Shown: positions 1 to 9,077, numbered from the stretch's first letter. The stretch is DNA of 64,000 nt from Pseudonocardia sp. CNS-139 (GCA_001942415.1 MKJX01000179.1:1-64000); one strand, 5' to 3'. Notes: generated by a model from the letters alone, not told the origin. Numbers and translations are program-made.

Positions 1-745
1 GCTGCGCCGACCACCACCCGGCCCCCGCCCGCCCCGCCGCACCGCCACCGGCGCCCTGCGCCCGGGCCCGGCCGCCGGGCGCGAACCGCGTTCCCGGCGA
101 CGTCATCGACCTCACCGACTGGTACCTCACGCTCCCGACGGGCAGCACCGACGACCCCGACGACGTCTACCAGCCGAGCTGGCCACCTTCAGCGACGAGT
201 GGTTCCGCCTCAACGACACCCGCGACGGCGTCGTGTTCACCGCCAACGCGGGCGGCGTCACCACCGAGGGCAGCAACTACCCGCGCTCCGAGCTGCGCGA
301 GATGGCCGGCCCGGACCGGGCCGACAAGGCGAGCTGGACGAACCTGTCCGGCACGCACGTGATGGACGTGCGCGAGGCCGTCACACAGCTTCCGCCGGTC
401 AAGTCGCACGTCGTGGCGGCCCAGATCCACGACGCCGAGGACGACGTCATCGAGGTCCGGCTGGAGGGGCAGCACCTGTTCGTCGAGTACGACGACGGGA
501 AGGGCGAGGTCACGCTCGACCCGGCGTACGTCCTCGGCACCCCCTACGACCTGCAGATCGCCGCGTCCGGCGGCCGGGTGCGGGTCTCCTACGACGGCGA
601 GCGGAAGGCGGACCTGCCGCTGAGCGGCGAGGGCTGGTACTTCAAGGCCGGCAGCTACGTCCAGTCGAACCCGAGCCGCGGCGAGCAGCCCACCGCGGTC
701 GGCTCCGTCGTGATCTACGCGCTCCACGTCGAGCACACCCCTTGA
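1..745 (+). CDS. Polysaccharide lyase family 7 (alginate lyase), 5' partial
   Basis: The reading frame is open to the left window edge, so the N-terminus is missing. The product carries the PL7 signature blocks in order: RSELRE (284-301), QIH (422-430) and YFKAGSYVQ (638-664). These form the active-site cleft of alginate/polyuronate lyases, which cleave uronic-acid polymers by beta-elimination. The segment before the first block, VIDLTDWYLTLPTG, is the usual start of the catalytic domain, preceded by a Pro/Ala-rich linker that suggests a secreted protein. A single missing G near 177 (CCGAG for CCGGAG) shifts the frame between TDDPDDVYQP and ELATFSDEW; with it restored the domain is intact. 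It lies just upstream of, and codirectional with, a polysaccharide synthesis operon, which suggests a polymer-trimming or release role. Confidence 0.85.
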   Translation, partial: LRRPPPGPRPPRRTATGALRPGPAAGREPRSRRRHRPHRLVPHAPDGQHRRPRRRLPAELATFSDEWFRLNDTRDGVVFTANAGGVTTEGSNYPRSELREMAGPDRADKASWTNLSGTHVMDVREAVTQLPPVKSHVVAAQIHDAEDDVIEVRLEGQHLFVEYDDGKGEVTLDPAYVLGTPYDLQIAASGGRVRVSYDGERKADLPLSGEGWYFKAGSYVQSNPSRGEQPTAVGSVVIYALHVEHTP

Positions 746-940
746 GCCGCGGCGCAAACGCGTGCGCGGCCCGCCGGGTACGGGCCGGCGGGCGCTCTTC
801 CGGTGAACTGCGGGGATCTGCCCGTGATCTGCGCCGAGTCCGGCGAATGGGACGACGAACGGTCGCCCGCCGGGCCCCGCGACACCCGTTCCGGAGGATG
901 CGGGGAAATGTCGATGTTCACTTGTCCGTGTGTAAATGCA

Positions 941-956
941 CGTGATGGACATCACA
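941..956 (+). promoter_or_regulatory. Crp-like operator
   Basis: The sequence CGTGATGGACATCACA is an inverted repeat differing at one base from the classical Crp/cAMP-receptor site TGTGA-N6-TCACA. It sits in a locally AT-richer stretch (about 905-990) in the gap after the PL7 gene and about 240 bases before the first gene of the polysaccharide operon. Control by a Crp/FNR-family regulator is an inference from the motif alone; no such regulator lies in the window. Confidence 0.5.
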
Positions 957-984
957 TCGATTGTTACGGTAAGTTGAACCGATC

Positions 985-1193
985 TTGAAGGGAGTGCGAG
1001 GTCACCCACCTGACGGGTGACAGCCCGCAAGCCTTCTAGCTGGCTCTTTCGCTCCGGGCGGGCGACCGCCCTTCAGACCGATGACTACGGAGAGCTACCA
1101 GCATCCTCGGCGCGCGTGTGCCCGCGCGGTGCGAAACCATCGCCTTCCACGCGATCGGATTCGTCATCCATACCTGAAGGGCGCACACATTCC
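985..1193 (+). promoter_or_regulatory. Long structured 5' leader of the polysaccharide operon
   Basis: About 200 bases separate the AT-richer promoter zone from the first ATG at 1194. I see no convincing coding region there. It can form several compact hairpins: GTCACCC/GGGTGAC (1001-1021), a weaker AGCC/GGCT stem (about 1030-1045) and GGGCGG-GCGA-CCGCCC (1056-1071), the last with a GNRA tetraloop. Tetraloop hairpins followed by conserved unpaired stretches are typical of riboswitch-like leaders. I compared it by eye with the c-di-GMP-I and c-di-AMP (ydaO) consensus sequences and could not make either fit, so no ligand is assigned. The rest of the 745-985 gap holds only the Crp-like site and an AT-richer promoter-like stretch. 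Confidence 0.35.
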
Positions 1194-2118
1194 ATGCAGC
1201 TGTCGAGAATCTTCATCGTGGGTTCAGGCGTGGTGCGGGGCGGCGACGGGCGAGGGATTCCTGGCGGCCGGGCACGACGTGACGTTCATCGACATCTCCC
1301 TGCAGCGGGTGCGCGAGCTGCAGGACCGCGGCCTGGACGCACGCACCGAGCTGGACCTGTCCGGCGAGCCGGACTCGTTCCTCTTCCTGACGCTCCCGAC
1401 GCCGCACGAGGGGTGGAACTACGACCTCTCGGCGTTCACCGCCGGCACCGCCGCCGTCGGCCGCGCGCTCGCCGCCTCCCCCGCCACCCACACCGTCGTG
1501 GTGCGCTCGACGGTGCCGCCGGGCACCACGGAGGGCCTGGTGCGCAGCGTGCTGGAGCAGCACTCGCGCCAGACCGCGGGCGTCGGCTTCCGGCTCGCCG
1601 GCAACCCGGAGTTCCTGCGCGCCGTCTCGGCGGCCGAGGACTTCCGCAACCCCTGGATGACGGTCGTCGCGAGCCGCGACCCGCGCACCGTCGCCGACCT
1701 CGCCGCGCTGCTCTCGCCGTTCGGCGGCGAGATGCGGACGTTCTCGGACCCGGCCGAGGCCGAGTTCGTGAAGTGCGCGCACAACATCTTCAACGCCACG
1801 AAGATCAGCTTCTGGAACGAGATGTGGCTGGTCGCGCGGGAGGCGGGGCTGGACCTCGACCCGATCGCGTCCACGGTGGCCAAGTCGGCCGAGGGCTCGA
1901 TCAACCCGCAGTACGGCATCCGCGGCGGCGCTCCGTACGGCGGCGCCTGCCTGCCGAAGGACACCTGCGGGTTCCTCGGCTACGCCGCCACGATGGGCGT
2001 CGACATGCCGCTCCTGCGCTCCGTGGTCGAGACCAACAACCGGCTGGAGGCCGTGGTCAAGCGCGAGGTCGAGGCGGTCGTCGAGCGAGCGGTCCCCGGC
2101 GGCGTCGAGCTCGCATGA
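1194..2118 (+). CDS. UDP-glucose/GDP-mannose 6-dehydrogenase family protein, short form
   Basis: This NAD-dependent nucleotide-sugar dehydrogenase should oxidise a UDP- or GDP-hexose to the uronic acid that feeds the glycan synthase downstream. The N-terminal Rossmann segment MQLSRIFIVGSG, the block VVVRSTVPPGT, the NPEFLR block and the catalytic cysteine in GGACLPKDT are all present. One extra C near 1231 separates the first 12 codons from the rest. The protein is only about 308 residues, against 420-450 in the family: it ends after the central domain and lacks the C-terminal nucleotide-sugar-binding domain. The stop overlaps the next start (ATGA), so the short end looks genuine. Whether the substrate is UDP-glucose or GDP-mannose cannot be told from the sequence. 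Confidence 0.8.
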
Positions 2119-3356
2119 CGCTGCCGCTCTACTACTACGTGCTGGGCACCCCGCTCGGGGTGCTCGGCCTGATCCGCTGGGGGATGCTGGCTCGTGCGCC
2201 GCATCCCCGCGGTCATGTATCGGCCCGTTCGCAACGACTTCCGGCTCCCGATCAGCGTGGTCGTCCCGGTGTACCAGGAGGACCCCGAGGTCTTCACGGC
2301 GGCGATCGAGTCGTGGCTGGCCAACGACGTCGAGGACGTCATCCTGGTCATCGACGTCTCGGACGCCGCCTGCCGGGCGATCGCCTCCCGCTACCCGGTG
2401 CGCGTCGTGATCACGGACGTGCCCGGGAAGCGGGACGCGCTGCGGCGGGGGTGGCGGGCCGCCAAGACCGACATCGTCGCGCTGGTGGACTCCGACACGA
2501 TCTGGGCGCCCGACGTGGCCGCCGAGGTCTGCAAGCCGTTCGCCGACCCGCGGATCGGCGGCGTCGGCACACGGCAGAGCGTCTACGGCTCGAAGGGCTT
2601 CTCGCCCGGATCACCGACATGTTCCTGGACCACCGCTACTTCGACGAGAACGCCAGCCAGAGCCTGCTCGGCAAGGCCGTCTCGTGCCTGTCCGGGCGCA
2701 CCGCGGTCTACCGGCGGCAGCTGCTGCTGGAGATCGAGGACGAGTTCATGGACGAGACGTTCTGGGGCGTCCCGTGCCTCTCCGGTGACGACAAGCGGCT
2801 GACCACGCTGATCCTGGAGCGCGGCCACCTCACGTACATGCAGCGCACGGCCGAGGTGTGGTCGACGTTCCCGGACACCTGGAAGATCTTCTTCAAGCAG
2901 CGGCTGCGGTGGGCGCGCAACACGTGGCGCTCGGACCTGCGGGCGCTCTCGCGCAAGTGGGTGTGGCGCCACCCGTTCCTCGCGTACACGATGATCGACA
3001 AGGCGGTCAGCAGCTTCACGCTGCTGCTCGGCCCGGCGTTCATGACCTACGCGCTGATCATGCAGAACTGGGTGTTCTGCATCGTGCTGGCGCTGTGGTG
3101 GCAGATCAGCCGCTCGGCCAAGCTGCTGCCGCACCTGCGGCGGCGCCCGTCGTCGTTCTTCTTCGTGCCCGGGTACGTGTTCGTGTCCTGGGTGATGGCG
3201 CTGATCAAGCTGTACGCGCTGCTCACGATCCGCAAGCAGCGTTGGCTCACCCGCCAGGTCGCCGTGGAGAACGGCGAGGTCGTGCGCACGCAGACGGCGG
3301 CGGCACCGGCTCCCGTCCCGGTCGCCGAACCCACCCCGCAGGGGGTGCCGGCATGA
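2115..3356 (+). CDS. Processive family 2 glycosyltransferase (hyaluronan/Alg8-type beta-glycan synthase)
   Basis: This is a membrane-embedded synthase expected to polymerise nucleotide-sugars and extrude the chain. A hydrophobic N-terminal segment (YYYVLGTPLGVLGLIRWGM) precedes the catalytic domain, which shows ISVVVPVYQED, the DxD-type block VDSDT (near 2484), SGDD (near 2783) and the QxxRW motif QRLRW (2898-2912). Several membrane segments follow from about 3000. The order of motifs is that of NodC/HAS/Alg8-like enzymes. An extra C near 2185 and a missing C near 2602 split the gene into three frames. It overlaps the dehydrogenase upstream and the beta-helix gene downstream by 4 bases, so the three are almost certainly cotranscribed. 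Confidence 0.85.
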   Translation: MTLPLYYYVLGTPLGVLGLIRWGMLARAPHPRGHVSARSQRLPAPDQRGRPGVPGGPRGLHGGDRVVAGQRRRGRHPGHRRLGRRLPGDRLPLPGARRDHGRAREAGRAAAGVAGRQDRHRRAGGLRHDLGARRGRRGLQAVRRPADRRRRHTAERLRLEGLLARITDMFLDHRYFDENASQSLLGKAVSCLSGRTAVYRRQLLLEIEDEFMDETFWGVPCLSGDDKRLTTLILERGHLTYMQRTAEVWSTFPDTWKIFFKQRLRWARNTWRSDLRALSRKWVWRHPFLAYTMIDKAVSSFTLLLGPAFMTYALIMQNWVFCIVLALWWQISRSAKLLPHLRRRPSSFFFVPGYVFVSWVMALIKLYALLTIRKQRWLTRQVAVENGEVVRTQTAAAPAPVPVAEPTPQGVPA

Positions 3357-5604
3357 CCGGCCTCGGGAGCACCGGGGTCCGGGTGATCGGCGCGCTGCTC
3401 GCGGGCTGCGCGATCTGCGCGACGGCGGCCGTCACCACGGCGGAGCCGGCGGCCGCCGCGCCCGCCGTCGACGTGGCGGCCCCCGGCCGTCACCACGGCG
3501 GAGCCGGCGCGCCGCGCCCGCCGTCGACGTGGCGGCCCCGGCCGGTGGCCCCGGCCCAGGAGCCCGAACCCGACCCCGAGGCCGAGCCGCCACCCGACGA
3601 CGGGAGCGGCGAGGAGTGGGTCGAGCCGGATCCGGGCGTCGACGACGGCACCGACGACGGCACCGGGGACGGCACGGGCGACGAAGCCGGCGGCGGAGCA
3701 GGAGACGGGACGGGGGACGGCACCGGCGGCGAGGCCGGTGCCGGGAGCGACGGCAGCGGCGCCGCCGCCCCGGCGCCCGACCCGGCCGCCGCGGCCCGGC
3801 AACGGGCCCTCGAACAGGCCCGCCAGCAGGCGCGGGCGGCCCGGCAGGCCCGCCAGCAGGCACAGGCCGCCGAGCGCGCCGCCCGCGCGGCCGCCACCGT
3901 CGAGCAGGTGCGCCGCGCGTGGGAGACCCGCGGCCGGCCCCGGCAAATGGTCATCGTCCGGTCCAACCGCTTCGACATCGTCACCGACGGCCGGCTGTCC
4001 CGGCAGGCCCCGCGCCGCCCCGGCGTCCCCGTCACGCTCGGCACGCTCGACCGGTTCCTCCCGGGCCCGTGGCTCACGATCGCCGACGGGAAGGCGGTGC
4101 TCGCCGCGACCGTCGTGCTGACGCCCATGACCGTGCTGGACGTCGGCGGCGACATCCGCGCGCTGGAGCTGGTGGGCGGCCCCAACCCGGCCGACGCCGC
4201 CTCGATCTACACCGGCAGCGGCCGGATCTCGCTGCACGGCGTGTCCGTCACCTCGCTCGACCCGGTCTCGCAGCAGGCCGTGGCCCCGGGCGCGGCCGGC
4301 CGGCCGTTCATCGTGGTCTCCGCGAACGGGCGGCTGGACGCCGTGGACAGCACCATCAGCGACCTCGGCACCGGCCCGCTCGGCATGTCCGACGGCCGCG
4401 CCGGCGTGGTGTTCAACGCCGGCAGCGGCGGCTCGCTCGTGCGCACCGCGCTGATGCGCAACACCATCGGCGTGCAGCTCTCGCGCTCGGTCGACGTGCG
4501 GCTGGAGGACGTCACGGTCGGCCGTTCGGTCACCGACGGGCTCGTCCTGCGCGGCGACCGGGGCACGCAGATGAGCGGCATCCGGGCGGTCGGCAACGGC
4601 GGCAACGGCGTGGTCGTCGCGGGCGAGAGCTCCGACCGGCCCGTCACCGGCATCTCGACCGCCGAGAACGGCGCGTACGGCATGGCCGTGATCGGCCAGA
4701 CCGGCGCCCGCATCACCGGCATCAGCACGGCGTCGGACGCGGCGGGCGGGCTGCGGCTCAACCGGGCGACCGACACCGTCGTCTCCGACTTCACCGCCTC
4801 CGAGCAGCCGACCGGCATCTTCACGCACGTCAACACCAACGGCGTGCGGCTGGAGCGGGTGCACACCACGGGCGGGCGGCGCGGCCTCGTCGCCGAGAAG
4901 AGCACCCGCGCGATGGACGTCGTGGCCTCGGTCTTCGACAGCGCCCGGGTCGCCGGGCTGTCGGTCGGCGGCCAGGACATCGACCTGGTCGACGTGCAGG
5001 TCAGCGACGCCCGCACCGGCGTGCGGATCGAGCGCGGCGCGAGCGACGTGCGCGTCTCGGGGCTCGTCGTCAACGGCGGCCAGGACGGGATCGTCGCGAC
5101 CCCGGGCACGCGCAACGTCGTCGTCTCGAACCTCGTGGCCAACCACGTCGAGGCGGACGCCGTGCGCACGTTCAGCCCGCAGGCGCAGATCCTGGGCGGC
5201 CGGATCACCGGCGGCAGCACCGGCATCGACATCGGCGCGGCCACGACGATCTCCGGCACCGAGATCGCCGGCGCCGACGAGGGCATCCACTCGCGCTCGA
5301 CCGAGGTCGTGCACGCGAGCGGATCACGGTGGACGCGATCTCCCTCGGCGTCAACACCGCGGAGGGCAGCCCGTTCGTCCTGCGCGACTCCCGGGTGCAC
5401 GCCCTGGAGGCCGTGCGCGGCGAGGTGGGCCACGAGGGCCTCAACGACGTGAGCCTGCCGCCGCTCAACCTGCTCGGCGCGATCGGCGTCCCGCTGATCC
5501 TGCTGGCGCTGGTGCTGGAACTGGCGCACGTCATCCGGCTCCGCCGGTCCGGGACGTCGGCCCGGCGGCGGATGCCGCCCGCCGTGGCGGTGAGCGCCTC
5601 GTGA
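3353..5604 (+). CDS. Secreted, membrane-anchored parallel beta-helix protein (AlgG-like)
   Basis: The product begins with a signal peptide (VIGALLAGCAICATAAV), continues with a long acidic Asp/Gly/Glu-rich and Ala/Gln/Arg-rich linker, and then has many imperfect right-handed beta-helix repeats (blocks such as NGGNGVVVAG and ENGAYGMAVIGQTG). It ends in one membrane segment (about 5455-5530) with a basic tail. Beta-helix proteins in exopolysaccharide operons are typically C5-epimerases (AlgG) or lyases; no catalytic residues could be assigned with certainty. A missing C near 5320 shifts the last 90 codons, and the linker contains a doubtful 58/55-base duplication at 3431-3543. The start overlaps the preceding stop (ATGA) and the end overlaps the next start (GTGA). 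Confidence 0.75.
3431..3543 (+). repeat. Imperfect tandem duplication (58 + 55 bases) within the beta-helix gene
   Basis: The segment starting GTCACCACGGCGGAGCC at 3431 recurs at 3489, the second copy lacking three bases relative to the first. The first copy reads VTTAEPAAAAPAVDVAAP, a plausible post-signal linker, whereas the second is read in another frame. A single copy joined to VAPAQEPEPDP with one base removed would give a smooth linker, so an assembly or read-stitching artefact is likely. Confidence 0.7.
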
Positions 5605-6523
5605 GCCGCCGGACGACCATGCAGGCGACCACCCGGGCGACCCGGCGGGCCGCGACGGCCGTGCTGGCCGCGCTGCTCGTCGGCGTCCCCCTCACGACGG
5701 CGTGCACGTCGACGCCCGCGGTGCGGGCCCCGGCCGAGGTGGCGGACCCGGACGTCACCGCGATCGACCTCGAACGGTTCCTCGGCAACGGCCTGCGCTA
5801 CACCGAGCGCGGCGACTTCGGGCTCGACCGCGGCCAGCTGGTGGCCGACCCCGAGGCGCCGGGCGGCACGCTGCTGCGCGTCCGCTACCCGGCCGGCTCG
5901 GCCAGCCAGAGCGGCAGCGACATCGGCGGTGGGCTGCAGGCCTACCTGGAGCTGCCCGACGGGCCCGCCACCGCGGTCGACCTGGAGTACCGGGTGCGCT
6001 TCCCGGCCGGCTTCGACTTCGTCAAGGGCGGCAAGCTCCCGGGTCTCTACGGCGGCACCGTGACCAGCGGCTGGAACATCCCCGACGGCACCGACGGCTT
6101 CTCCACGCGCTACATGTGGCGGGCCGGCGGGGACGGCGAGGTGTACGCCTACCTGCCCACGTCCGTGGAGCACGGCACGTCGCTGGGGCGCGGGTGCTGG
6201 ATCTTCACCCCCGGTCGCTGGACGACCATCCGGCAGCGGGTGGTGCTCAACGCGCCGGACCGCGACGACGGGCGGGTGGCCGTCTGGCAGGACGGGCGGC
6301 AGGTGCTCGACAGCACCGGCCTGACCTTCCGGACCAGCGACGACCTCCGCATCGACGGCCTGTTCTTCTCGACCTTCTTCGGCGGCGGCGACATGTCGTG
6401 GGCGACCCCCGTCGACCAGTACGCGACTTCGCCGGGTTCACCGTCTCCGACGCCTCCACCGCGGACACCCCCGCCGCGGACGAGGCGACCGCCGCCGACT
6501 GCCGGCCGGAGGGTGACCAGTGA
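5601..6523 (+). CDS. PL14-type polysaccharide lyase lipoprotein
   Basis: The N-terminus has a basic region, a hydrophobic stretch and a lipobox-like LTTAC, so the protein is probably a lipoprotein or secreted. The body contains GGKLPGLYGG (near 6028), the hallmark of the PL14/PL20-like lyase fold acting on glucuronan- or alginate-type polymers, then TRYMWR and the strand block GRWTTIRQRVVLN. A missing G near 6424 shifts the C-terminus; the restored end reads DFAGFTVSD. It overlaps the beta-helix gene by 4 bases. Together with the PL7 gene it gives this locus two candidate uronan lyases, consistent with chain-length control or periodic release of the polymer. Confidence 0.75.
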
Positions 6524-6557
6524 TCCACCGCAACCGCTACGACCGAGCGGATTCCCC

Positions 6558-7986
6558 ATGAAGCCGATCCCCGTCCGCGCCGTCCTCCTGGTGGCCACGC
6601 TCGCGGTGTTCGCGGGCTCCTCGTCGTTCCTGGTCAGCGCGTGCTCCCGGCCCCCGCTGGAGCCGCTCGTCCGGCGGGACGTCGCCGCCAACGTGCCCGT
6701 CGACCCGGCCCACCCGTGCGGGCGCGGGCCGGTGACCCTCCAGGCGGCGCCCGCCCCCGCACCCGCACCTGCAGACGCGCCCGCTCCCCCCGGCGGCGCC
6801 GCCCCGGCGGGCCCCGCGCCCGCCGCTCCCCCGGCGCCGCCTCCCCCGCTGCGCGTCACGTTCGACCCGGCGATGAACACGATCACGGTCGCGTCCGGCC
6901 AGGACGTGCCGCTCCCCGACATCGCCGCCGCCGTCGCCAACCCGGACGCGCTGCGCGAGACCGCGCCCGGCGAGTGGCTGCTCGGCTCCCACCTCGACGT
7001 GCTCGACGGCGCATCCGTGCAGGTCAGCGCGCCGACCGTGCGCTGGCTGAAGCTGAACAGCGGCGTCGCCGGCTTCGTGACGCTCAAGGCGTTCGGCGGC
7101 GGCATCCGCGTCGACGGCGCCTGCGTCACGTCGTGGGACACCGCGCAGAACAAGGCCGACACCGAGTACACCGACGGCCGCGCGTACGTGCTCGCCCGCG
7201 ACGGCGCCGAGATGACGATCGACCGCGCCGAGCTGCGCTACCTCGGCTACGGCGAGGTCGAGTCGTACGGCTGTCGTGGCGCACGGAGGGCACCACGGGC
7301 GCCATCACGAACAGCGTGGTCTCACACCTGTACTTCGGGCTCTACAGCTACGAGGTGGGCGGGCTGACCGTGCAGGACAACGAGTTCCACGACAACGTCC
7401 TGTACGGGATCGACCCGCACACCCGCTCGCACAACCTGCTGATCGAGCGCAACGTCGTGCACGACAACGGCAAGCACGGGATCATCCTCGCCGAGGACTG
7501 CGTGGAGAGCGTGATCCGGCAGAACGTCGTCTACGACAACCAGCACCACGGGATCGTGCTGTACCTGCGCTCGGACCGGAACCTCGTGGAGGGCAACGAG
7601 GTGTTCGGCAACGCGGCGCAGGGCGTGAACATCAACGAGTCGTCCGGCAACACGATCCGCGGCAACAGCGTGTACGACAACCTGGAGTCCGGGATCGGCG
7701 TCGGCCAGACGGCGCAGGACAACGTGGTGGAGCAGAACCAGGTGCGCGGCAACCAGCAGGACGGCGTCCGGCTGGTGAGCGAGGCCACCCAGACCACGGT
7801 GCGGGAGAACGTCATCGGCGAGACGCCCGCTACGGCGTCTACGTCGACAGCGACGGCCCGTTCGACGTCGCCGACAACACGATCTTCGGCAGCCGCACCG
7901 GCGTGATGCTGCGCAGCGCGACGACCGCCCCGGCGGGCAGCAACTCCTACTTCGACAACGAAGAAGGGGACGTCTTCAGCGGGTGA
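6558..7986 (+). CDS. AlgG-like parallel beta-helix lipoprotein
   Basis: The signal region MKPIPVRAVLLVATLAVFAG ends in a lipobox LVSAC, followed by an Ala/Pro-rich linker and a carbohydrate-binding/sugar-hydrolysis (CASH) type beta-helix. The helix repeats are regular: NLLIERNVVHDNGKHGI, NVVYDNQHHGIVLY and NTIRGNSVYDNLESGIGV. This pattern is that of mannuronan C5-epimerases (AlgG/AlgE) and related right-handed beta-helix enzymes, so uronate epimerisation is the leading guess. Missing bases near 7270 and 7830 split the gene into three frames. It follows the PL14 gene after 34 bases and ends the operon; a strong inverted repeat follows at 7992. Confidence 0.75.
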
Positions 7987-7991
7987 CAGCG

Positions 7992-8058
7992 ACTGCATTC
8001 TGGAGCCACAACGCGGTGACGGACCCCACCACACTGCGTTACGGCTCCAGAATGCGGT
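7992..8058. terminator. Long inverted repeat at the end of the polysaccharide operon
   Basis: Two 27-base arms (7992-8018 and 8032-8058) are imperfectly complementary, with a perfect 13-base core GCATTCTGGAGCC/GGCTCCAGAATGC. The element lies six bases after the operon stop codon and before a convergent gene, so a bidirectional terminator is likely. No U-tract follows, as is common in high-GC actinobacteria. It could also be a copy of a dispersed palindrome. Confidence 0.5.
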
Positions 8059-8173
8059 TGCGGGCCCTGTGGCTACCCGCCGATCAGCGCCGAGGGGGTG
8101 GGGCGGGGTTAGCCGCGGACGGCGACGCGCACCGCGAAGGGACCCTCCATGCGGGCAGCATCGCGTACGTACC

Positions 8174-8491
8174 TCAGCGCAGCGGCCGGACCCGGTGCAC
8201 CTCGGGCCGCGCGAGCTGGGCCGGGTACCGCGGGTGGTACGACGCCGAGCGCTGCCGCGGGACCGCCGCGGCGATGTCGTCGTGGTTCTCCAGCGCCCAC
8301 ATGACGGCGGCCAGGTCGGCGTACTCCCCGGTCGGGAGCGCCCACAGCTCGACGCGCGTGAAGGCGTCGGCGCCGTAGTTCTCCGCGTGCATGAGGATCT
8401 GCCACTTGGCCGCCGGATAGGACAGACCGTCGAGCACCTTCGCGACGCGCTCCAGGTTCCTGCGGTACACGACCGTTCCTCCTCGGTACAT
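8174..8491 (-). CDS. DUF2795-like small protein
   Basis: This 105-residue protein contains LERVAKVLDGLSYPAAKWQI followed by LMHAENYGADAFTR, resembling the DUF2795 fold (a helical module of the form VLxGxxYPAxKxxLxxxA) found widely in actinobacteria. Family members have no established biochemical role. The second half, with VELWALPTGEYADLAAVMWAL, may form a further helical hairpin. The gene stands alone, convergent with the polysaccharide operon and divergent from the STAS gene at 8652; a GGAGGAA Shine-Dalgarno precedes the start. Confidence 0.6.
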   Translation of the reverse strand: MYRGGTVVYRRNLERVAKVLDGLSYPAAKWQILMHAENYGADAFTRVELWALPTGEYADLAAVMWALENHDDIAAAVPRQRSASYHPRYPAQLARPEVHRVRPLR

Positions 8492-8651
8492 CCACTGTGA
8501 TGCCCGTCGCAGGCCGGGTCCCCGGATCGGTCCTGGTCAAACGGCTGGTGGGGGGTGTTGTTGTGCCCGTCCGAGGGCGACCGTAGGGTTGTCCGGCGGT
8601 TGAGACAGAGTCCGCCAGGTCCACGCACATCTCGCGAGATCCGAGGAGCCG

Positions 8652-9056
8652 GTGCGCATGAGCGGCGATCTCCCAGCCGAGCACGGGGGAACGAACGACC
8701 CCGACGAACTGGGCGAGGTCATCCGGTTCGACGTCGTCGGCCACGGTGCCAACGCCCGCGTGATGCACGTGGTGGGCGAGATCGACACCCTCACCGCCCC
8801 CATCCTGCGCACGCGGCTGGAGGAGCAGGTCGCCGAGGTGCCGCTGCTGGTGCTCGACCTCAGCGAGGTCTCGTTCCTCGGCTCGGCCGGGCTCGCCGTG
8901 CTCGTCGCCGCGAAGGACGAGGCCGACCGCCGCCGGCACACGCTGCGCCTGGTGCCCGGCACCCGCATCGTCACGCGCGCGCTGGAGGCCACCGGCCTGC
9001 TCGCGCTCTTCGACGTCGCGGACGGGGTGCCGCAGGCGCTCGAGGTCGCCCGCTAG
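8652..9056 (+). CDS. STAS-domain anti-sigma factor antagonist
   Basis: This is a 134-residue RsbV/SpoIIAA-like protein. A short variable N-terminus is followed by a complete STAS domain with VVGEIDTLTAPILR and the phosphoacceptor loop LDLSEVSFLGSAGLAVL, in which a serine is available for phosphorylation by an RsbW-type kinase. In the partner-switching mechanism the unphosphorylated protein binds the kinase and frees the sigma factor. Start at the GTG (8652) or the ATG two codons later; an AGGAG lies upstream. It is unlinked to rsbW, and is one of three STAS genes in the window. Confidence 0.85.
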   Translation: MRMSGDLPAEHGGTNDPDELGEVIRFDVVGHGANARVMHVVGEIDTLTAPILRTRLEEQVAEVPLLVLDLSEVSFLGSAGLAVLVAAKDEADRRRHTLRLVPGTRIVTRALEATGLLALFDVADGVPQALEVAR

Positions 9057-9077
9057 CCGCCCGCTAGCCTCCCCGGC

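Noticed and set aside
985-1193. c-di-AMP (ydaO) or c-di-GMP-I riboswitch identity for the leader
   Set aside because: Key conserved segments of both classes could not be aligned by eye; left as an unassigned structured leader.
3047-5314. Long antisense open frame of 755 codons opposite the beta-helix gene
   Set aside because: It has the Arg/Ala/Gly/Asp-rich composition of high-GC shadow frames and no recognisable domain; the sense strand encodes a coherent beta-helix protein.
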